Positions 1 to 6,717 of a stretch of DNA of 64,000 nt are shown in pieces. Origin of the DNA: an uncultured Clostridia bacterium (GTDB lineage Bacteria > Bacillota > Clostridia > Christensenellales > Borkfalkiaceae); assembly GCA_934278995.1 (NCBI GenBank), contig CAKQWM010000005.1, forward strand, positions 94,281 through 158,280, in the 5' to 3' direction. A program made the position numbers and the translations under genes. The stretch's first letter is position 1, and the number at the start of each line of letters is the position of its first letter. The notes under the pieces were generated by a model that was not told the origin of the DNA, ran no database searches, and saw nothing but the letters and a program-made list of their open reading frames with translations.

Positions 1-16
1 GATTTCGCAACGGTTG

Positions 17-526
17 TTATTCGCCGTCCGACGTTCCCGCGTCGGCGGTTTTTTCTTTGTTTTCTATTGTGGATAATTTTGCGTCGAGAGCCGCCACCGC
101 TTGACGGACAAAGTCCGATTTGCTCAAATATCCTAATTTGCGTAACGCGGCGGGCGCAAATACACGCTCGGCAACGTCGCGCGGAATTTCGACGGTAAGG
201 TTGTATAAGTTTTTATCACGCCGACGGGCGCGTTTCTTGACCGCTCCCGCGGTGGTAGAGTGTCCGCCGCCCGTAGCCGCGGCGTTTTCAACGTCGGAGT
301 CGGAACGGGGCGCAAGTTCTATTTCGCGCGGATCGTAAATGTCGAGCGGGGCGCACGAAAGCGATTTGCAAATACTTTCAAGCGTGCGCGGCGACGGTAA
401 ACAAACGTCGTTTACAAACTTACTCAACAACGGATTATCGACGCGCGGGTCAACCTTTCTTACGTCCGCTAAAACGTCCTTTTGCATTACGCCGCGTTGT
501 AACATTATTTTTTTATATCTTGACAT
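17..526 (-). CDS. HTH-type protein of a mobile element
   Basis: A 169-residue protein with no certain family match. Residues 1-70 look like a Cro/C1-type helix-turn-helix (MSRYKKIMLQRGVMQKDV, then LLSKFVNDVCLPSPRTLE). A low-complexity Gly/Ala/Arg linker follows (about 75-105). The C-terminal part (LTVEIPRDVAERVF, then SKSDFVRQAVAALD) resembles a ribbon-helix-helix or phage regulator arm. The start is preceded by CGGAGG seven bases upstream. It is the last complete gene of the minus-strand accessory block. A DNA-binding regulatory role is inferred from the predicted folds only. Confidence 0.6.
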   Translation of the reverse strand: MSRYKKIMLQRGVMQKDVLADVRKVDPRVDNPLLSKFVNDVCLPSPRTLESICKSLSCAPLDIYDPREIELAPRSDSDVENAAATGGGHSTTAGAVKKRARRRDKNLYNLTVEIPRDVAERVFAPAALRKLGYLSKSDFVRQAVAALDAKLSTIENKEKTADAGTSDGE

Positions 527-551
527 TTTGTACCTCCGATAAAAAGGGGAA

Positions 552-611
552 GGGCGGCAATCCCCGACGCGTAAGGAGTAACCGCGTTTTTATGTTGTGA
601 AAACGCCGCCC
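552..611 (-). other. Structured intergenic RNA element
   Basis: The gap between the HAD-like gene and the HTH gene contains a closing stem GGGCGGC/GCCGCCC (552-558 with 605-611) around an inner ACGCG/CGCGT hairpin. Read on the minus strand it would fold in the transcript upstream of the HTH gene. It could be an mRNA processing or translation-control element, or a weak terminator without a U tract. Only the pairing is visible; function is unknown. Confidence 0.3.
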
Positions 612-621
612 TCGGATAGGC

Positions 622-1137
622 TTATCTTTCCTTGTTGTTTACAAGTTGCTCGGCGTAGTAGTCGCGCAATGAATAAAAGACGTCGCAGTCGCAACACATA
701 CCCGCCGCCTTCCGTTGCGGACAAAGGCAAGCGACGTTGCATAACGCTTTTTCGGTCAATTCTTCCGCGCGGTCGAATAATTCGGCGTTTTCGTTATTGT
801 CGCCGATACCAAAAGTACGGAGCGGGTTTAACGAGTTTGTGTCAAAATATACGTCGGCGTATATCTTTCGCGTATCGCCGCCGAAACGCTTTATATTTGC
901 GGGTACGTTTTCGTTTATGTAATCAAACGTTATTCCGCGGGCTTTACACCAAGCGATCGCGTCGTCAAGGAATTTGCCTTGTCGGCAAGTGTGTAACGTG
1001 ATAATATGACCCGCCGCCTTCGCGCGCGTAACATATAATAATGAATAGGGGATCGGCTCGCCGATTTCGGGGTATGCGTTCGTACACAATGTGCCGTCGA
1101 AATCAACGGCAATTATTTTCGGCGTTTTGTCTTTCAT
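622..1137 (-). CDS. HAD-like phosphatase of phage type
   Basis: A 171-residue protein beginning MKDKTPKIIAVDFDGTL. The DxDGT motif is the HAD superfamily nucleophile loop (motif I), and THTCRQGKFLDDAIAW fits the following conserved region. Small HAD-like proteins of this type are common in phage genomes and are often annotated as hydrolases; the substrate cannot be read from sequence. The C-terminal third is Cys-rich (CNVACLCPQ, AGMCCDCDV), which may bind metal and is unusual for the family. The start at 1137 was chosen over an upstream ATG because GGAGG lies nine bases before it. The next gene upstream ends three bases away. Confidence 0.7.
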   Translation of the reverse strand: MKDKTPKIIAVDFDGTLCTNAYPEIGEPIPYSLLYVTRAKAAGHIITLHTCRQGKFLDDAIAWCKARGITFDYINENVPANIKRFGGDTRKIYADVYFDTNSLNPLRTFGIGDNNENAELFDRAEELTEKALCNVACLCPQRKAAGMCCDCDVFYSLRDYYAEQLVNNKER

Positions 1138-1139
1138 TC

Positions 1140-1586
1140 TTAAACCTCCAACTTTGCGCCGTCGGAATAGGTAAAGCAAATTGTAAGTACGCTTTTCGAG
1201 TTGCTTGATATACTTACTTTGATACGTCCGACATTGATATTTGCCTTCATTATTTGACCGTCGATAATTGCGATACCGACGTTTAACAACAAATCGTGCA
1301 ACTCGCCCGTGAGTTCAACGCCGCGCGACGCGCTATATTCCGAAAAATCGTCGAGTCTTTGACGAAGTTTTATAATATTGTCGGCGCGTTCCTTTTCTTT
1401 GCGTAACTTTTCTTGATATTCCCGCGACTCGAAACAATCGCAACGTATCGTTGCCGCCTCGTTCGCCTCGTCTTGACTTAAATACGGCGCGTCGGGCAAT
1501 GTTTGTTTGCCGCAAAAACGACAAGTCGGGTAAAACGTGTCGTCTTTTTCTTCGATATAACCGTTAAGGTGCTTTGTGTTTTCCAT
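1140..1586 (-). CDS. Hypothetical protein with zinc-finger-like N terminus
   Basis: A 148-residue protein starting MENTKHLNGYIEEKDDTFY, with GGAGG just upstream; a longer start at 1619 lacks such a site. The N-terminal part has CRFCGKQTLP and a later CDCF, which together could form a four-cysteine zinc site. The middle is charged and helical (EYQEKLRKEKERADNIIKLRQRLDDF), a probable coiled coil of about 40 residues, followed by a beta-rich tail. I do not recognise the family. Its start overlaps the 53-residue gene upstream by 23 bases, as expected for a compact phage operon. Confidence 0.6.
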   Translation of the reverse strand: MENTKHLNGYIEEKDDTFYPTCRFCGKQTLPDAPYLSQDEANEAATIRCDCFESREYQEKLRKEKERADNIIKLRQRLDDFSEYSASRGVELTGELHDLLLNVGIAIIDGQIMKANINVGRIKVSISSNSKSVLTICFTYSDGAKLEV

Positions 1587-1725
1587 TTTTAACCTCCGTT
1601 TTGTCCGCATTTGCGGCATTTTTTAAGATTTGTTTTCGCGTGCAATCGCCCTTGCATTTACTTACGGGCAACGTACAATTTTGACAAGCGACGATATATT
1701 TACTTTCTTTGTTTGTTTTTGTCAT
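1564..1725 (-). CDS. Small Cys-rich protein (53 aa)
   Basis: A short open frame, 53 residues, starting MTKTNKESKYIVACQNC. The four cysteines (CQNC, then KCKGDC) form a compact possible zinc knuckle. A G-rich GGCGGCGG sequence precedes the ATG and the upstream gene stops 12 bases earlier, so it fits the spacing of the block. Its end overlaps the next gene. Function unknown. It could be a chance frame, but the Cys pattern, start context and packing make a real gene more likely. Confidence 0.5.
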   Translation of the reverse strand: MTKTNKESKYIVACQNCTLPVSKCKGDCTRKQILKNAANADKTEVKNGKHKAP

Positions 1726-1737
1726 AACCGCCGCCCG

Positions 1738-2340
1738 TTAATTCTTCGGATCGTTTGTTTTACCCCATATCGGCGCAAACGACGTACCGTGTTCGGCGTT
1801 GTACTTGTTGAGTCTTGCGAGTTCGCTTTCGTTTAAGATTTCCGCCGCCCGACAAGCAAGTTTATAATCGTCAAAAATAAAACGCTCACAATTACGGGCG
1901 AAATATCTGTCTTGCGAATATATTTGCAAAAACTCTTCGTCGGGAAGTACGTTTAGGTTGTCTTTTATGTCGTTCGACGTAAAATCGCGAGTAAAATTAT
2001 TGCCGTCGCCGTTGTATCCGTGTCCGCGTTTACGAAATACCCGAAAATGCAAATCACGATAGTATTGTATCGCCCAATAATCCGTAGATACTTCTTGTTT
2101 AATAACGTACACTTTAACCGTTGCAACGGTAAAATGTTGCACGCTGACGACCGTTTCGCGGGAGCGATAGCCGCCGCAAACGGGGCAATCAAAAGTTATC
2201 CCGTTTACCGTTAGTTTTTTCTCGTCATTGCATACGCGGCAAGGCGACGAGAAGTCGTTTCTTTCGCGCGTGTCTATAACGTAGAAAATATCGCCGATAG
2301 ATATTGATCGCGGGGCGTCGTAAAACATTTTTGTTTCCAT
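1738..2340 (-). CDS. Hypothetical protein with CxxC pairs
   Basis: A 200-residue protein starting METKMFYDAPRSISIGDIFY. Two CxxC pairs (CRVCNDEKK at about 37-40 and CPVCGGYRS at about 53-56) flank a short beta hairpin, the layout of a DnaJ-like or zinc-ribbon module. The rest is mixed alpha/beta with an acidic region. It is preceded by GGAG at a normal distance. No family recognised; one of several small Cys4 proteins in this accessory block, which may serve as nucleic-acid-binding or scaffold factors of the element (inference). Confidence 0.55.
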   Translation of the reverse strand: METKMFYDAPRSISIGDIFYVIDTRERNDFSSPCRVCNDEKKLTVNGITFDCPVCGGYRSRETVVSVQHFTVATVKVYVIKQEVSTDYWAIQYYRDLHFRVFRKRGHGYNGDGNNFTRDFTSNDIKDNLNVLPDEEFLQIYSQDRYFARNCERFIFDDYKLACRAAEILNESELARLNKYNAEHGTSFAPIWGKTNDPKN

Positions 2341-2355
2341 ATTGCTTTTGCTCCT

Positions 2356-3072
2356 TTACATAAAATCAAATATTGACATTTGCGACCGTACGGCGTCGAG
2401 CCATTTCGTACCCGCCGCGTATTCGACGGGATCAATTTCAAAGCCGATATAATCGCGTTTTAGGCGATAGGCGGCAACCGCCGTCGAGCAACTACCCGCG
2501 AACGGGTCGAGTATCAAATCGCCTTCTTTGGTGTGTTGATTGATAATTTGCGACAAAAGATTTGTCGGTTTTTGGTTTTGGTGTATTTGTTCTTTTCCCG
2601 CCACCTTTGGGAAGTGCCATATATCCTCCAACCGCGGCATATCGGGTTGAAACGGGGCGCGTCCTTTGTTTGCATAAATGATAAACTCGTAACGTTTGCC
2701 GTATTGTGCGCCCAAATCGCCCGCGGTGTGATTGCCTTTATCCCATACAATAAGGTTTTTGACGGTAAAGCACTTTTCGACTTCTTGTTTGAAAAAATCG
2801 ACTTTATCGCTCCCGCAAAACATATAAAGCGGGGTATTGTCTTTCATTACGTCGTACAATAGCGGTACAAGGTCAATTATGAGTTGCGGGTTGTCGTCGT
2901 TTTGTATAGCCTTGCAAAACTTATGCTCTTTGTCTTGCCGTCGGTGGGTTTGGTAGTTGATAAGGTAGGGCGGGTCGGTAATCACACAATCAACGCGTAC
3001 CCCCCCCCGTAACATATCGCGGATACCGTCGAGGCAATCCATATTGTAGATACGGTTTCGGTCAATCGTCAT
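2356..3072 (-). CDS. DNA methyltransferase, beta class (adenine-N6 or cytosine-N4)
   Basis: A 238-residue S-adenosylmethionine-dependent DNA methyltransferase. The catalytic motif IV DPPY (TDPPYLINY, about residue 33) comes before the SAM-binding motif I (LDPFAGSCSTAVAAY, about residue 194), which is the order of the beta group. NQKPTNLL before motif I is also typical. Small single-domain enzymes of this type are frequent in phages, where they protect DNA from restriction. Position 5 of the FAGSG loop is Cys here. The coding strand carries a run of nine G (3000-3008) encoding R-G-G-V, a possible slippage site. The start overlaps the end of the upstream broken methyltransferase by 11 bases. 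Confidence 0.9.
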   Translation of the reverse strand: MTIDRNRIYNMDCLDGIRDMLRGGVRVDCVITDPPYLINYQTHRRQDKEHKFCKAIQNDDNPQLIIDLVPLLYDVMKDNTPLYMFCGSDKVDFFKQEVEKCFTVKNLIVWDKGNHTAGDLGAQYGKRYEFIIYANKGRAPFQPDMPRLEDIWHFPKVAGKEQIHQNQKPTNLLSQIINQHTKEGDLILDPFAGSCSTAVAAYRLKRDYIGFEIDPVEYAAGTKWLDAVRSQMSIFDFM

Positions 3073-3498
3073 TGCGACCTCGCATTACGACAACCATTGA
3101 CGGAAACGGCGCGCCGCATTTGCTTTCGTTGAAGTGTAAGCGTCCGCGGACGAAACGTATTTCGTGCTTTTTGTATATGTAGTCGTGGAAGTACGCCGTA
3201 TCCGTTCGGGCGGGTATAAGCAAAACAACAAGTTTTGCCCCCGATAGGGTTTCGGCATAAGCCTTTGCGACCCACTTTGAAATATCCCGACCGTACGGCG
3301 GATTACAAAAACAACTTCGCCGCGCCAACTTTGCGCGAGTCCGTCGATTTCCTTTGTAAAGTAGCGGGCGCATTTTGCGTTTTGCGGCGTTGCGCACGGA
3401 TCGAGCGTGAAATCAAATTCTTTGTTGAGTTCGTCGAAAAAGGCTTGCGGGGTTGCCCATTCGTTCGTATTGCTTGAAAACATAGCGTCGTTAATCAT
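3062..3498 (-). pseudogene. Phage-type DNA N6-adenine methyltransferase, frameshifted
   Basis: The first part (from MINDAMFSSNTNEWATPQAF) and the second part (CNPPYGRDISKW through the end at 3062) belong to one Dam-like phage methyltransferase but lie in different frames. The break is at the five-T run near 3311, directly before the catalytic NPPYG motif: one extra T would restore GEVVFCNPPYG. The start at 3498 follows GGAGGTGCGACA. As written, the upstream frame runs on to 3085 without the catalytic motif. This is either a real inactivating mutation, a homopolymer sequencing error, or translational slippage on U5. The DPCATPQNAKC region and NPPYG identify the family. Confidence 0.8.
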
Positions 3499-3778
3499 TG
3501 TCGCACCTCCGATACTTGTTTGCATACGGGCAAGTCGCGAAATGCGATATATAACCTTTGCCGTCGATTATAGGTTGCAAGCCCGACGGCGACGGGTTTT
3601 TGAATACCATTACGCGCAACACGCGCCCGTCGTCCGTAACGACTGTGTCCGTTCCCTTGTAATTCTCTTGATAATCTACCGCGGGAACGTCGCAAGGCAT
3701 TACGCGCCCGTTTTTCGTTTTTATCCACGTTATGGACGCACCGCAACTTTTGCATTTTGTAATTTTAATTTCCGCCAT
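3491..3778 (-). CDS. Small zinc-ribbon-like protein
   Basis: A 95-residue protein starting MAEIKITKCKSCGASITWIK. CKSCGA followed by MPCD and a later CPYA gives a probable zinc site; the KTKNGRVMPCD segment is commonly seen in small phage proteins of unknown function. The start at 3778 was chosen because GGAGGCGGCGGACA precedes it; the longer frame to 3847 begins with Arg-rich sequence and overlaps the upstream gene. Its stop overlaps the start of the frameshifted methyltransferase gene by eight bases. Confidence 0.65.
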   Translation of the reverse strand: MAEIKITKCKSCGASITWIKTKNGRVMPCDVPAVDYQENYKGTDTVVTDDGRVLRVMVFKNPSPSGLQPIIDGKGYISHFATCPYANKYRRCDND

Positions 3779-3792
3779 TGTCCGCCGCCTCC

Positions 3793-3957
3793 TTAATCTT
3801 TCGTTTGCGTATCGCGGTCGGGGCGGGTGTCGCTTTTGCGTTCCCATAGAAAAGACTTTTTGCCCGCTTTTGCGCGCTTGTAATCAATCGTAAACCACAA
3901 GGCAACCGCCACCGTTAAAACAACAATAAGTAAAAACAAAACAACGTTAAGTATCAT
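3793..3957 (-). CDS. Single-helix membrane peptide (54 aa)
   Basis: A short gene starting MILNVVLFLLIVVLTVAVA. Residues 3-24 form one strongly hydrophobic transmembrane helix, followed by a basic and polar cytoplasmic-type tail (DYKRAKAGKKSFLWERKSD). GGAGG stands at normal distance before the ATG. The start overlaps the upstream gene by 11 bases and the stop lies 14 bases before the next start, so it fits the operon. In phages, peptides like this may be accessory membrane proteins, but nothing specific can be claimed. Confidence 0.65.
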   Translation of the reverse strand: MILNVVLFLLIVVLTVAVALWFTIDYKRAKAGKKSFLWERKSDTRPDRDTQTKD

Positions 3958-4471
3958 TTTTCGCCTCCGATTTGAAATAGTTTTTAATTTCTTCGAGTTT
4001 TTTCACGGTTAAACGCGGTAAAACTTTTCCGCGCCCGTTGCATTTGTGGCAAATTCCGTCGTCAACCCTTGTATAAGCAACCGCGGTTGAATAATTGCCG
4101 CAACCACCGCACCGCGGACAAACAACCGCAAAACGGCGTAATACTTTGCGAAACGCTATTGCGTAAAGTTCTTGCGGGTCTTTAAGCGTCATTTTGTCTT
4201 TGCTTTCAATATCGGGGAACGCCGACAAAATGAGTTTTCGATCTTGCTCTTGCAAGTTGTTAAACTTAATCGCCCAAAATTCGCGCATTGCGTCGTCGCC
4301 GATAAATGTATTTTCGATTTCCTTTTCTTGCGCTTGCGTGTCCGTTATGCCGCAATAAGAGCAGAATTGCCCACCGCCGACGTAATACCCTTCGCAATAA
4401 TAGGGCGAGGGGCAATAATCAAAGCGTGGATCTTTTTTATAGATAACAAGTTTTGTTACAATGCTTTTCAT
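3947..4471 (-). CDS. Hypothetical protein with DnaJ-type zinc motif
   Basis: A 174-residue protein starting MKSIVTKLVIYKKDPRFDY. The second half carries CPRCGGCGNY and CHKCNGRGKVLPR, a pair of CxxCxGxG-type motifs as in the DnaJ zinc domain. A further CSYC pair lies near residue 38. No J domain is present. Function unknown; such zinc modules in phage proteins often bind nucleic acid or partner proteins. A GGGGCGGCGG stretch precedes the start. Confidence 0.6.
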   Translation of the reverse strand: MKSIVTKLVIYKKDPRFDYCPSPYYCEGYYVGGGQFCSYCGITDTQAQEKEIENTFIGDDAMREFWAIKFNNLQEQDRKLILSAFPDIESKDKMTLKDPQELYAIAFRKVLRRFAVVCPRCGGCGNYSTAVAYTRVDDGICHKCNGRGKVLPRLTVKKLEEIKNYFKSEAKNDT

Positions 4472-4483
4472 ATCCGCCGCCCC

Positions 4484-4816
4484 TCAAAGCCCTTTTATCG
4501 TGTCGCACGTTAAGGCGGAAAGCGAGTCCGCCGAAACGTCTTTGTCGGTGGTAAAACCGTTTTCGTAAATAAGCGTTACGATTTCGTCGTGTTCGCTTGT
4601 TTTTCGATAGACAACGTTTACAACGCCGACTCCCAACGCAACAACGAGGGGTTTAAGATACTTTTCGACAAATTCGGGTTTATTTTCTTTTTGCTGTACG
4701 GGCGATTGTCCGTATAGGGTAACGAGCGCGTGTTCGTGCGGGGTCAACGGAAGTCCGAGCGTTTGCTTTGCCAAAGCCTTTTTAACGTTCTCTTGTGTTT
4801 TGGTTTGGTTGTTCAT
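4484..4816 (-). CDS. Hypothetical protein (110 aa)
   Basis: A 110-residue protein starting MNNQTKTQENVKKALAKQ. The N-terminal 30 residues are helical, then a linker leads to an alpha/beta region (YLKPLVVALGVGVVNVVYRK). No motif or family recognised. It is the second gene of the minus-strand block, 18 bases after the ribbon-helix-helix gene, with GGAGG before the start. Confidence 0.55.
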   Translation of the reverse strand: MNNQTKTQENVKKALAKQTLGLPLTPHEHALVTLYGQSPVQQKENKPEFVEKYLKPLVVALGVGVVNVVYRKTSEHDEIVTLIYENGFTTDKDVSADSLSALTCDTIKGL

Positions 4817-4834
4817 TTTGTGCCTCCTCTTGAA

Positions 4835-4999
4835 TTAAATTGCCTTTTTGTCCGCGTACTCTTTAAGCGCACGGCGAACGAGAGCGGAAAACGTCAAATC
4901 TTCGTCCTCCGCGATACGCAACAATTTATCGCGGGTATCTTTCGAGATAAATGCCGTTATGCTTACTCGTTCTTGTTTTACGTTTGCGTTGTCGGTCAT
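4835..4999 (-). CDS. Ribbon-helix-helix (CopG/Arc-like) protein (54 aa)
   Basis: A 54-residue protein starting MTDNANVKQERVSITAFIS. The pattern of a short beta strand (ERVSITAFIS), helix A (KDTRDKLLRIAEDE) and helix B (TFSALVRRALKEYA) is that of the ribbon-helix-helix DNA-binding fold, which works as a dimer. It is the first gene of the block, with AGGAGG before the ATG, and probably autoregulates the operon (inference). The two similar inverted repeats just upstream (5027-5113) could be its operators. Confidence 0.75.
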   Translation of the reverse strand: MTDNANVKQERVSITAFISKDTRDKLLRIAEDEDLTFSALVRRALKEYADKKAI

Positions 5000-5026
5000 T
5001 GTGGATACCTCCTAAATAAAATAAAA

Positions 5027-5053
5027 ATAGGCTTGTCGCATTGACAAACCTAT
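5027..5053 (-). promoter_or_regulatory. Leader hairpin or operator 1 of the minus-strand block
   Basis: An 11-bp inverted repeat with a five-base loop (ATAGGTTTGTC ... GACAAGCCTAT on the minus strand). In minus-strand RNA the sixth pair is U-G, so the stem is unbroken; on the plus strand it would be A-C. It is followed by a U/A-rich stretch and then the AGGAGG of the ribbon-helix-helix gene. It may be an RNA attenuator or a protein operator. Confidence 0.5.
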
Positions 5054-5082
5054 AAATTGCGGTGTTTTTAGTTCTTGCGGGC

Positions 5083-5113
5083 AATAGGCTTATCAATTTT
5101 TAACAAACCTATT
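5083..5113 (-). promoter_or_regulatory. Leader hairpin or operator 2 of the minus-strand block
   Basis: A second copy of the palindrome at 5027, with half-sites ATAGGTTTGTT and GATAAGCCTAT (minus strand) and a seven-base loop. Mispaired positions become G-U pairs in minus-strand RNA. The copy number, spacing and sequence match to the first site suggest a paired regulatory element. Confidence 0.45.
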
Positions 5114-5143
5114 GTAAATCTTCACCCGATTCAGGATAATTTA

Positions 5144-5172
5144 TTGACAAAACGACGGTTTTATAGTATAAT
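5144..5172 (+). promoter_or_regulatory. Sigma-A promoter of the RpiR-family gene
   Basis: TTGACA (5144-5149), 17-base spacer, TATAAT (5167-5172): a perfect consensus promoter about 60 bases before the regulator start. Confidence 0.9.
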
Positions 5173-5231
5173 TTTAAAATAATCAATTTATATTGCGCCG
5201 ACTATAATATTTTTCGGCTTACGGAGAACCA

Positions 5232-6065
5232 ATGAACGACACCATTGCAATAAGAATAATGAGATTAAAGCAGGGTAAGGTTACCAAATCTCAAAAGAAA
5301 TTGATTGATTTTCTCGAAACGGCGGACTATAAACAGATAATGTATTTTACGATAACCGAATTTGCAAAAGCAACAGGTATCGGCGAAGCAACTATTCTGA
5401 GGTTTTGTCGTCTTTTGGGCTTTGACGGATATCAGGTTTTCAAATTGCAGATAGCAAGAGAACTCAGCCGGCAGGATTTAAAAAACGAAACCGAACAATC
5501 GGATTACATAGCGGCTATATCAAACGCTTACAAAACCGCGGTTTCCATATCGTTAAGCGGGGTTACGGACGAAAAACTTTCTGAAATTTCCGAACTTATT
5601 TTAAAGGCAAGAAGAATCAGTTGTTTCGGTGTCGGTAACTCTTACGTTGCGGCGCTGGAACTTCATAACAGACTTATGGCTATGGGCATACCCACAATAT
5701 GCGAAGCCGACGCGCATATCCAGAACGTAATGGCGTCAACTGCTTCCGATGAAGATCTGGTTATTGTTTTCAGCGTATCGGGAAGCACGAAAGACGTCGT
5801 TGAAGCAACCGAATTTGCCAAGCATTACGGCGTAAAAATCGTTCTTATAACGGCGCACGACGTTTCGCCGCTTACAAAACTTGCCGATTGCGTCATCGCT
5901 ACGGGCGAACCTGATTTTTATCGTGAACTTAGCAATATGACGAATAAAGTCGTTCAACTTTTCGTTATAGACGCTCTTTGCGAATGTCTGAGGAGAAAAG
6001 ACGAAACTCGTTTCGACGCTTATATTTATCGCAGCCGCGGCGCAACCGTAGGAAAACTCATCTGA
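5232..6065 (+). CDS. MurR/RpiR-family transcriptional regulator
   Basis: A 277-residue regulator. Residues 1-80 form the RpiR-type helix-turn-helix (FTITEFAKATGIGEATILRFCRLLG), and residues about 110-250 form a SIS sugar-phosphate-binding domain (FGVGNSYVAALELHN; VFSVSGSTKDVVEATEFAK). Family members sense phosphosugars and control sugar or amino-sugar catabolism. Here no sugar gene is next to it: it is transcribed alone from a consensus promoter and closed by a terminator, so the target is unknown. ACGGAG precedes the ATG. It marks the start of the core region right of the accessory block. Confidence 0.93.
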   Translation: MNDTIAIRIMRLKQGKVTKSQKKLIDFLETADYKQIMYFTITEFAKATGIGEATILRFCRLLGFDGYQVFKLQIARELSRQDLKNETEQSDYIAAISNAYKTAVSISLSGVTDEKLSEISELILKARRISCFGVGNSYVAALELHNRLMAMGIPTICEADAHIQNVMASTASDEDLVIVFSVSGSTKDVVEATEFAKHYGVKIVLITAHDVSPLTKLADCVIATGEPDFYRELSNMTNKVVQLFVIDALCECLRRKDETRFDAYIYRSRGATVGKLI

Positions 6066-6124
6066 TGATTTGCTTTATTGTAAACCGACTTCATATAATC
6101 AATATACGAGAATCAACGTATATT

Positions 6125-6162
6125 AAAAAACGAGCCCGATTTTTTAGTCGGACTCGTTTTTT
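6125..6162. terminator. Bidirectional Rho-independent terminator
   Basis: AAAAAACGAG(C/T)CCGA stem with loop and TCGGACTCGTTTTTT on the other arm; A and T runs on both sides suit termination in either direction. It follows the RpiR gene; the nearest minus-strand gene ends at 6244. Confidence 0.85.
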
Positions 6163-6243
6163 AATTTGAATTATTATTCAAAACGTATCGCGTTATTGCG
6201 TTAAAGTTAATTTGCTGTGTTATAGAGTAAAGATTTTACGCGT

Positions 6244-6636
6244 TTACGTTAAGGGTAGGTTATCAAAGTATCTGTTTTTTATTTTCAAACTCGTAAGGTC
6301 GAAACTTTGCGCCGTCAAAAAAAACAACAAATCTTCGTCCGTTTTTTCGTTTAATTCAATGGTTATCCAATGTTCCTTATTCATGTGATAGGCAGGGTGT
6401 ACTCCGTTTTCGCCCAAAAGCGAAGAAATAGTTAAAGGATCGCATTTAAGGTTTACCACGCTTACAAGCCCCGAACCTTTTCCGATATGCTTTTTATCGA
6501 TATCCATAACCAAAGCGAACCATTTTTTATTATCGAAGTGTCTGAAAACGGTATTAGTCGGGCTGTCACGCCAAGGGTTTTCACCCGTAACGCCGTAAGC
6601 CTCGGATAAATATTTTTCGTATTCTCGTCTGTTCAT
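6244..6636 (-). CDS. MmcQ/YjbR family protein
   Basis: A 130-residue protein starting MNRREYEKYLSEAYGVTGENPW. The features F-RHFDNKKWFALVM, LVSVVNLKCDP and HPAYHMNKEHWITIEL match the MmcQ/YjbR family, which has a CyaY-like double-wing fold and is thought to bind DNA. Length is typical of the family. The biological role is not established. It lies 78 bases after the zinc-ribbon gene on the same strand and may be co-transcribed with it. Confidence 0.85.
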   Translation of the reverse strand: MNRREYEKYLSEAYGVTGENPWRDSPTNTVFRHFDNKKWFALVMDIDKKHIGKGSGLVSVVNLKCDPLTISSLLGENGVHPAYHMNKEHWITIELNEKTDEDLLFFLTAQSFDLTSLKIKNRYFDNLPLT

Positions 6637-6664
6637 ATATCGTTCCGTTTATATAAAGATTGTA

Positions 6665-6717
6665 CGCCGAAAAGTGTTCTTACTTACGAGCGAAGTTGAT
6701 GGCGAATGAAATCCCTA
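6665..6717. repeat. Degenerate MITE remnant
   Basis: The sequence ending GGCGAATGAAATCCCTA matches the terminal repeat of the MITE-like copies at 12419 and 57728 (GACGAATGGAATCCCTA in the first), and CGCCGAAAAG at its left matches an internal part. It appears to be a truncated end. Its last three bases supply the TAG stop of the neighbouring zinc-ribbon gene. Confidence 0.5.

Noticed and set aside
597..1001. A 134-residue plus-strand frame rich in Arg and Tyr
   Set aside because: It mirrors the HAD-like gene on the other strand; no ribosome site and no family features.
2533..2862. A 109-residue plus-strand frame
   Set aside because: Antisense to the beta-class methyltransferase, whose motifs are clear.
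5027..5113. Attachment site of the accessory block
   Set aside because: The two similar sequences are palindromes 30 bases apart, not a direct-repeat pair flanking the block; a regulatory role fits better.
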